NCBI GenBank assembly: GCA_025450975.1
Contig: JANWLI010000183.1
Coordinates: 1-9,258 of the forward strand
DNA: 9,258 bases
Direction: 5' to 3'
Source: Candidatus Kapaibacterium sp.
GTDB lineage: Bacteria > Bacteroidota > Ignavibacteria > Palsa-1295
Each line of letters starts with the position of its first letter. The first letter of the stretch is position 1. The notes under the pieces are model-generated. The model searched no databases. It saw only the letters and a program-made list of their open reading frames with translations, and was not told where the DNA came from. Positions 4,998 through 9,258 of the stretch are shown here, in pieces. The translations under genes and the position numbers were made by a program.

Positions 4998-5474
4998 TTT
5001 TATCAACTCATTATGCCAACTGCTCCTTGCGGGTAACTCCCATTTGCCTGAACGCAGCGCTTCGATCGAGGTGATGCTATTATCGAAGACGATCGTATCG
5101 TTTGTAACGAGGTCCGAAAATGTTGCACGGTCGGTCATTACAATTTCACCTGCATCGTTGCGAAAAAACACACTCAGGGTATTCATGAAATCTACACCAA
5201 AGGTTTCGCCGAGGAGGCGGATGCGGCGGTAGAGTTCGTCAATCGAGCATCCCGAGGCGCCGGCTGCAGCTTCGTCGACTGCGATGAAGAGAAACCGGCC
5301 GTAGCGCAATTCACACCCGGCTGCAAGCGCGACGTTATGCGCGGTCCAGCGTTCGAGAAATGACGATACTTCTGCCAGCAGTTGCAGGGATTCAGCTTCG
5401 GACATACTGCGATCAAGCGCGAAGACCCAGAGGCGCGACGATGGCGGGAGTTGGTCGAATGGGATGTAGCTCAT
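4983..5474 (-). CDS. Conserved Bacteroidota-type protein of unknown function
   Basis: A 163-residue soluble protein with no signal peptide or membrane segment. It resembles a family I know from many Bacteroidota genomes that is often labelled 'ABC transporter ATPase', although no Walker A or signature motif is present here, so that label should not be used. Visible conserved-looking elements are YIPFDQLPPSSRLWVFALDR at the N-terminus, WTAHN at 43-47, GRFLFIAVDE at 59-68, GASGCSID at 72-79 with Cys76, and a C-terminal WELPARSSWHNELI. The spaced W-x-A-H-N and S-G-C-S-I-D motifs could form an active or metal site, but that is speculation. The ATG at 5474 is 31 nt after the stop of the lipoprotein gene on the same strand, suggesting a two-gene operon. 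I see no SD before it. Translation ends inside an inverted repeat. Confidence 0.82.
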   Translation of the reverse strand: MSYIPFDQLPPSSRLWVFALDRSMSEAESLQLLAEVSSFLERWTAHNVALAAGCELRYGRFLFIAVDEAAAGASGCSIDELYRRIRLLGETFGVDFMNTLSVFFRNDAGEIVMTDRATFSDLVTNDTIVFDNSITSIEALRSGKWELPARSSWHNELIKVTSN

Positions 5475-5505
5475 ATCTTTGGGTATAACAAGTAGATCGC
5501 TATTC

Positions 5506-5964
5506 TTATTGCTTGCGAGCTTCCCAGTCTATTTTCCATTGTTGGGAAGCGCGGGCGACTTCGAGCGGCATCATAGTTTCTGTGGCAAAATCGAAGAGAA
5601 TGATATTCCTTAGATCGGTGCGGACCCAAAAGCCATACCAATACTGATCTATCATGTCTGTTATGTAACCAACAGTCATCCGATAGTAATTGCTCATCAA
5701 GGTGTCCGGCGCATCTGGCTTCGGGCATTGCTCAATATAATATACCACTTCACCATCTCCGTCGGTGACCCTGTCGACGTACGGTACGCCTATCGTTTGA
5801 AATTCGGGAATACGATCATTAAGCGCTTTCGTCAGTGCTTCAAGTTTATCCTCGCAAGCAGACTTGGTTCTGGGCACGGATATCCTCTCTGGAACAATCT
5901 TGGTTTTATCCTTGGAGCACGACATGGAAAGCGCTGCCAAAAGTATAAGTATACATTTTTTCAT
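5506..5964 (-). CDS. Probable lipoprotein of unknown function
   Basis: This is a 152-residue protein starting MKKCILILLAALSMSC. The short basic N-terminus, hydrophobic core and Cys16 form a signal-peptidase-II-like signal. The lipobox LSMSC is loose (Ser at -3), as is often tolerated in Bacteroidota. The mature part starts CSKDK and has no recognised domain. It contains two more Cys residues (SACEDKL and EQCPKPD) and an aromatic stretch, MIDQYWYGFWVRTDLRN. I infer attachment to a membrane facing the periplasm; the final location is unknown. The gene lies 31 nt upstream of the 4983-5474 gene, on the same strand. A TAnnTTTG promoter element ends only 4 nt before the ATG, so the mRNA is probably leaderless or nearly so. 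A downstream start would delete the signal peptide, which argues for ATG 5964. Confidence 0.8.
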   Translation of the reverse strand: MKKCILILLAALSMSCSKDKTKIVPERISVPRTKSACEDKLEALTKALNDRIPEFQTIGVPYVDRVTDGDGEVVYYIEQCPKPDAPDTLMSNYYRMTVGYITDMIDQYWYGFWVRTDLRNIILFDFATETMMPLEVARASQQWKIDWEARKQ

Positions 5965-5968
5965 TTGG

Positions 5969-5997
5969 CAAAGATACCGAACAATTGAGGAAGCAAA
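5969..5997 (-). promoter_or_regulatory. Bacteroidota-type promoter of the lipoprotein gene
   Basis: On the minus strand, TTTG (5997-5994) is followed after 17 nt by TATCTTTG (5976-5969), an exact TAnnTTTG. Both elements and the spacing fit the Bacteroidota housekeeping promoter. Only four bases separate the -7 element from the ATG at 5964, placing the transcription start at or within a few bases of the start codon. Confidence 0.6.
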
Positions 5998-6041
5998 GCC
6001 ACTGTCTGATCGCCAAACGAATGACCCGAATTATGAGTAGA

Positions 6042-7604
6042 CTATTCTTTTACGAATTTAGTCCTTGCAGCGATGTGACCGTTTTGGTAGAGGGTAAGGA
6101 CATACATTCCTGCCGGAAGATCCTGAATATTGTATTGCTCCGAAGTATCCTTTAAGACATATTTTCCGACTTCTTCGCCCTTTGTATTGACAATGGTAAA
6201 CTTGTAGGTATCGGGCAGACCCACGACGGAAATAGCAATGTAGTTGTGTGCAGGATTTGGATAAACCGATATCTGCTGCAAAGCATTTTCTTCGACGTCT
6301 CCAACGCCTCCGCCATACTTAACTACCCAGACATCGCCGTTGGCGTGATATCCGGTTACATCGCTATCCTGAGAATTCGTGGTTCCGACGGAAATATAGC
6401 CGGGAAAGGCAAAGAGTATATTGCTGCCGGATTTATCTTCGCCGGTTCCGCCGAACCAACGGGAGAACAGATCTGAGCCGTTATTGCCATTGGTGTCGAT
6501 CCGGTAGACAAGCCAATCTGCAAGTCCGCGATGTGTGGGGATGGAATCGATAATGGAAGTAGAGGTCCCCATAACCTGATATCCACCGCCGAAGACTTCG
6601 AGAACAGCAGTTGCCTCATCTCTTCCCGATCCGCCATAAAATTTTTCCCAGATACTATTACCGGCGGCATCGAGGCGGAGAATATCGTAATCGCCATTAG
6701 GATCTCCGGCACCCTGCGTAATACCAACGACGAGATAGCCTCCATTACGCAGCGGTGTTACGGCATTAAAGGATTCTGCAGCACCAGTGCCATGGACTTT
6801 TTTCCAATCGACATCACCATTTGCGGAGAGTTTTGCAACAAATCCGTCTGTAGAGCCGGTCGTATTATCGGTCATGTCACCATCGGTAGAAGATGTTTTC
6901 CCTGCGAGGACGCATCCGCCGTCGTCGGTAGCTCGGATCTGGTACCCCCTATCCTCAGCCGAGCCTGCGAATGGCTTTTTCCAGATGAGTTCGCCGGTAG
7001 AGGTAAGCTTCATGACCCAAATATCAAAATTACCTTTATTGACCGGAAAATCTCTGTCGCTTGATGCTGAATGCCCCAGGCAGTAAATGCTGCCGTCTGC
7101 GGCGATATCGATCGATGTCAGATTATCGGGTGAAGAGCCGCCGTATTTTTTTTCCCAGATCATGGTGCCAATACTATCGATCTTGAAGATCCACCACTGC
7201 AAGTGGTTTGTATCGGTGGGTGGTACGAAGATCGGCCATGTCGAGCCTCCGATAATGTAGCCGCCATCACTGGTCGGGACGATATGAGCAGCAAGATCGG
7301 CGCGCCCGCCCCCGTATGATTTTTCCCAAAGGAGGGCGCCGTTATGGGAAAGTTTGGCGACCCAGATATCGTCATCACCATGGTTGACGGTCACATCGCC
7401 GTTTGTGGAATTTGTCGTTCCGCAGATAGCGAAGCCGGTAAGCGGCGCATGTGCTGCGACGGAAATACCTCTATCGTTGCCAGTGCCTCCAAGAGCTTTT
7501 TGCCAAACGATCGGCGGCTGCTTTTGGGCAGTAACAGTGGAGGCGATCAGGCAGAGAACTGCCAGGAGGAAAGCAAAAGGGATTGAGCTACGCATGAGAT
7601 TCAC
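6042..7604 (-). CDS. Secreted seven-repeat propeller-like protein with T9SS sorting domain
   Basis: A 520-residue protein. The signal peptide covers about residues 5-26 (FAFLLAVLCLIASTVTA), with likely cleavage A26/Q27; an N-terminal Gln after signal peptidase I is the usual Bacteroidota arrangement. Seven repeats of 52-62 residues follow, starting near 34, 93, 150, 208, 267, 319 and 381. Each has the pattern W-x-K-x-x-G-G-x-x-x-D, DGGY-x-x-x-G, D-x-W-x-x-K-(L/I) and a final Gly. This suggests a seven-bladed beta-propeller. Residues 445-520 form a T9SS type A C-terminal sorting domain: ISVYPNPAHN, FTIVNTKGEEV, LPAGMYVLTL and the basic end TKFVKE. The protein should cross the outer membrane through T9SS and be released or anchored at the surface; its ligand is unknown. 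The start may be GTG 7604 or ATG 7595, which begins MRSSIPFAF and keeps the same signal peptide. No SD precedes either. Confidence 0.92.
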   Translation of the reverse strand: MNLMRSSIPFAFLLAVLCLIASTVTAQKQPPIVWQKALGGTGNDRGISVAAHAPLTGFAICGTTNSTNGDVTVNHGDDDIWVAKLSHNGALLWEKSYGGGRADLAAHIVPTSDGGYIIGGSTWPIFVPPTDTNHLQWWIFKIDSIGTMIWEKKYGGSSPDNLTSIDIAADGSIYCLGHSASSDRDFPVNKGNFDIWVMKLTSTGELIWKKPFAGSAEDRGYQIRATDDGGCVLAGKTSSTDGDMTDNTTGSTDGFVAKLSANGDVDWKKVHGTGAAESFNAVTPLRNGGYLVVGITQGAGDPNGDYDILRLDAAGNSIWEKFYGGSGRDEATAVLEVFGGGYQVMGTSTSIIDSIPTHRGLADWLVYRIDTNGNNGSDLFSRWFGGTGEDKSGSNILFAFPGYISVGTTNSQDSDVTGYHANGDVWVVKYGGGVGDVEENALQQISVYPNPAHNYIAISVVGLPDTYKFTIVNTKGEEVGKYVLKDTSEQYNIQDLPAGMYVLTLYQNGHIAARTKFVKE

Positions 7605-7619
7605 AGTAAGTTATCGGTA

Positions 7620-7627
7620 CAAATATA
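7620..7627 (-). promoter_or_regulatory. Bacteroidota-type -7 element of the propeller gene
   Basis: TATATTTG on the minus strand (7627-7620) exactly matches TAnnTTTG, 15 nt before the possible GTG start at 7604 and 24 nt before the ATG at 7595. I find no good TTG at the expected -33 distance. A transcript starting near 7614-7616 would have a leader of only about 10-20 nt. Confidence 0.5.
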
Positions 7628-7835
7628 GCAGTTAAGCCAGCATAGAGCTTAGCTAGATACGAGAACACCATTTTTCCTGTAGGGTTTTTAGGGCTTCTGC
7701 AACAACCCATTTTTAGTTGAAATTCGGAGTCTGAAATCATAATTTTTTCTTCTTAAAGCATTGTTTTTGTTTCACTTGTAGTGTTTTTTATGGAATTCTC
7801 CACGATTCTTGTAAAAAGCCATAAATAGTAGTCGA

Positions 7836-7870
7836 TTCGTGTCATTCATAACAGAATTGTTGTAAATTTG
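7836..7870 (+). promoter_or_regulatory. Bacteroidota-type promoter of the ASH-domain gene
   Basis: TAAATTTG at 7863-7870 exactly matches TAnnTTTG. TTCG at 7836-7839, 23 nt upstream, is a poor -33 element. The distance to the ATG at 7899 leaves a leader of roughly 20-25 nt that contains the AGGAG SD. Confidence 0.5.
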
Positions 7871-7886
7871 CAAAAGTTTTTACTTT

Positions 7887-7891
7887 AGGAG
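7887..7891 (+). promoter_or_regulatory. Ribosome binding site AGGAG
   Basis: AGGAG at 7887-7891 lies 7 nt before the ATG at 7899, an ideal SD spacing. It fixes the start of the ASH-domain protein and stands out because most other genes in the window lack an SD. Confidence 0.65.
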
Positions 7892-7898
7892 AACGAGT

Positions 7899-9258
7899 AT
7901 GAATTCACTTCTATCACTTACTTCCCTGAGTCGTGCGGCCAAGTTCTTACTTGTGATCGCGGCTCTCGTCGTGGGATTGTTTTTCGCGCAGCATGCCGGG
8001 GCTACAATGTCAAAGTATCGCCTGACTGCTGGAGGCGGCTCTCCAACGGATATGAGTAGCGCCTCGACTGTTTGGGAGGGCTTTTCGGGGTTCCGCGGCT
8101 CATACGGATACTCTCCGATGTTAGCAGGGTACTACAATCTTGGGTTTAACTTCAATTTTGATGGTACCAATTATTCTCAATGTGTTATCTATACTTCCGG
8201 TATCATTTCGCTTGGTTCGACGGTAAATTCAACGTACACCAATCCTAATCTTGCCAGTCTTAACACGCCAACCATTGCTCCGTGGGGAGCGTACATGCAA
8301 TTATCCGGGGATCAGGGAGGATGTATTAGCGATTATCCCAGTGTTAAGTACATCACTTTAGGTTCGGCTCCAAATCGCGTTTTCGTAGTTGCCTGGACGG
8401 ACATCCAGCTGTCCCATTGGAGTAGTTCGGTATATGGATATGGGTACACTGGTAGCTTTGAGGCACGTTTGTACGAAAGCCCGGTTCCTGGCGAAAAAGG
8501 TGTAGTCGAATTTTTTTACAGAGCGCTAGGCTCTGCTCCAGGCTGCTCATACTATGGTGCTGCAACCGGAAGGATCGGCATGGGTACGAGCAGTTCGAAC
8601 TATTTGTCGGTCAAATACTCTGGCTCAACCCCCAGCTTGGATTATAATGGCACTGTAGCCAATATTAATGGGATTACAGGAACAGCCAAACCAAGTAACG
8701 GAGCTCTGTATAGATTTCAGGCAATGCCGGATGTTCAGTTAAGCGCATCACCTAAGACGTTAGACTTCGGCACGGTCAGTTCGGGCGCAACTGTCGATCT
8801 TTGCGTTACGGTACGTCATGCTGGGCCAGAAGGCATTTTGACCTTTTCGGCTCCGACACTCAACGGATCCCCGGCCTACGCGCTTATCAGCTCTCCTACG
8901 TCCCCACTGACGCCAGGCCAGACTGCAACGTACTGCCTGCGTTTCTCGCCGACGACCAATGGTGGGCATGTGGGCGTCTTTACGATCTTTACTAATGGTC
9001 TCGATAGCGGTACACAGCAGGTCCTTCTGACTGGCGAAGCTATCGCACCGACGATCGAGGTGATCCCGATCGGCGATAACTTTGTCAATCGTATGTTCCG
9101 TAAGACACGTTTGCGTTTAGGCGACACGGTCGAGCAAGGCGTGATCGTCAAGAATGTCGGTGCGGGCCAGCTTGTACTCAATAGCAGCACGACGTCGATC
9201 ACGGGAGAATTTGCTCAGTATTACTGGATCTCCCGCTATCCTGATGCTCCGATGACGA
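7899..9258 (+). CDS. Secreted protein with choice-of-anchor-D (ASH-like) domains, partial
   Basis: The frame is open from ATG 7899 to the window end: 453 codons with no stop, so the C-terminus is missing. A signal peptide covers about residues 1-35 (hydrophobic core KFLLVIAALVVGLFFA; likely cleavage after AGA at 33-35). Residues 37-277 form a beta-rich, Gly/Ser/Tyr-rich N-terminal domain (YNLGFNFNFDGTNYSQC, then IISLGS), of a kind often seen at the start of large FCB-group surface proteins, with Cys at 95, 142 and 216. From 278 an ASH-like domain begins (LDFGTVSSGATVDL, then LRFSPTTNGGHVGVFTIFTN and LLTGEA), with Cys302 and Cys346 that could form a disulfide. A second begins near 384 (IEVIPIGDN, then VKNVGAGQLVLNSS). 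Such repeats are usually structural. A T9SS sorting domain beyond the window is likely but unseen. The start is supported by AGGAG and a TAnnTTTG promoter. Confidence 0.88.
   Translation, partial: MNSLLSLTSLSRAAKFLLVIAALVVGLFFAQHAGATMSKYRLTAGGGSPTDMSSASTVWEGFSGFRGSYGYSPMLAGYYNLGFNFNFDGTNYSQCVIYTSGIISLGSTVNSTYTNPNLASLNTPTIAPWGAYMQLSGDQGGCISDYPSVKYITLGSAPNRVFVVAWTDIQLSHWSSSVYGYGYTGSFEARLYESPVPGEKGVVEFFYRALGSAPGCSYYGAATGRIGMGTSSSNYLSVKYSGSTPSLDYNGTVANINGITGTAKPSNGALYRFQAMPDVQLSASPKTLDFGTVSSGATVDLCVTVRHAGPEGILTFSAPTLNGSPAYALISSPTSPLTPGQTATYCLRFSPTTNGGHVGVFTIFTNGLDSGTQQVLLTGEAIAPTIEVIPIGDNFVNRMFRKTRLRLGDTVEQGVIVKNVGAGQLVLNSSTTSITGEFAQYYWISRYPDAPMT

Larger units (their letters stand above)
7605..7898. 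other. Divergent intergenic region between two secreted-protein genes
   Basis: These 294 bp are AT-rich with many T-runs and hold no supported gene. At the left edge is a minus-strand TAnnTTTG element for the propeller gene. At the right edge are a plus-strand TAnnTTTG element and an AGGAG SD for the ASH-domain gene. In the middle, a weak hairpin (GGGTT 7682-7686 with AACCC 7704-7708, followed by a short T-run) is too poor to call a terminator. Confidence 0.7.

Noticed and set aside
6531..7064. 177-codon plus-strand open frame inside the propeller gene
   Set aside because: It is opposite the repeat-containing T9SS protein, whose seven repeats and sorting domain prove the minus-strand frame; the long open frame follows from repeat composition.
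7682..7714. GGGTT/AACCC hairpin with a T-run as a terminator
   Set aside because: A five-pair stem with a 17 nt loop is weak, and no gene ends there; it lies between two diverging genes.
8876..9202. 108-codon minus-strand open frame near the window end
   Set aside because: It lies opposite the ASH-domain protein, whose 453-codon frame has a signal peptide, SD and promoter; the antisense frame has no support.
1..9258. Mobile element, phage gene, CRISPR array or toxin-antitoxin pair
   Set aside because: No transposase or integrase motif, terminal inverted repeats with target duplication, regularly spaced repeats, or small overlapping gene pair of that type were found.

Overview
The window looks like chromosomal DNA from the Bacteroidota/Chlorobiota-Kapabacteria-Ignavibacteria side of the FCB group. 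I infer this from four things. A secreted protein carries a type IX secretion (T9SS) C-terminal sorting domain. A second secreted protein has repeated choice-of-anchor-D (ASH-like) domains. A conserved small protein is of a type I know mainly from Bacteroidota. Several genes are preceded by the Bacteroidota -7 promoter element TAnnTTTG. Most genes in the first block lack a Shine-Dalgarno (SD) sequence, which also fits. The exact phylum is inference; Kapabacteria-like is my best guess.

Left block (1-3850, all + strand): a tightly packed housekeeping run. It holds the 3' end of dnaJ, a membrane-anchored ComEA-like helix-hairpin-helix protein, rsmD (16S rRNA m2G966 methyltransferase), coaD (phosphopantetheine adenylyltransferase), a class I/II aspartate-type aminotransferase and nadE (NAD synthetase). 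The last four are joined by 1-4 nt stop/start overlaps, so they are very likely cotranscribed and translationally coupled.

Middle block (3851-4950): a 310 bp AT-rich intergenic stretch contains a TAnnTTTG promoter, two DnaA-box-like 9-mers and a strong leader hairpin. It is followed by an unfamiliar zinc-ribbon plus Tudor-like protein and rpsU (ribosomal protein bS21). rpsU has an unusually long SD-like tract and is followed by a good rho-independent terminator. This fits the known pattern in which Bacteroidota bS21 sequesters the anti-SD and its own gene keeps a strong SD.

Right block, minus strand (4983-7604): a conserved small protein of unknown function, a probable lipoprotein just upstream of it, and a secreted seven-repeat, propeller-like protein with a T9SS sorting domain. 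The lipoprotein and the propeller gene each have a TAnnTTTG element very close to the start codon. For the lipoprotein it is only 4 nt from the ATG, implying a leaderless or nearly leaderless mRNA.

Far right (7899-end, + strand): a secreted ASH-domain protein runs off the window. It is divergent from the propeller gene across a 294 bp AT-rich region. I see no insertion sequence, CRISPR array, tRNA, rRNA or phage gene. The most interesting material is regulatory: the rpsU SD, the leader hairpin with DnaA-like boxes, the promoter set and the leaderless lipoprotein gene.
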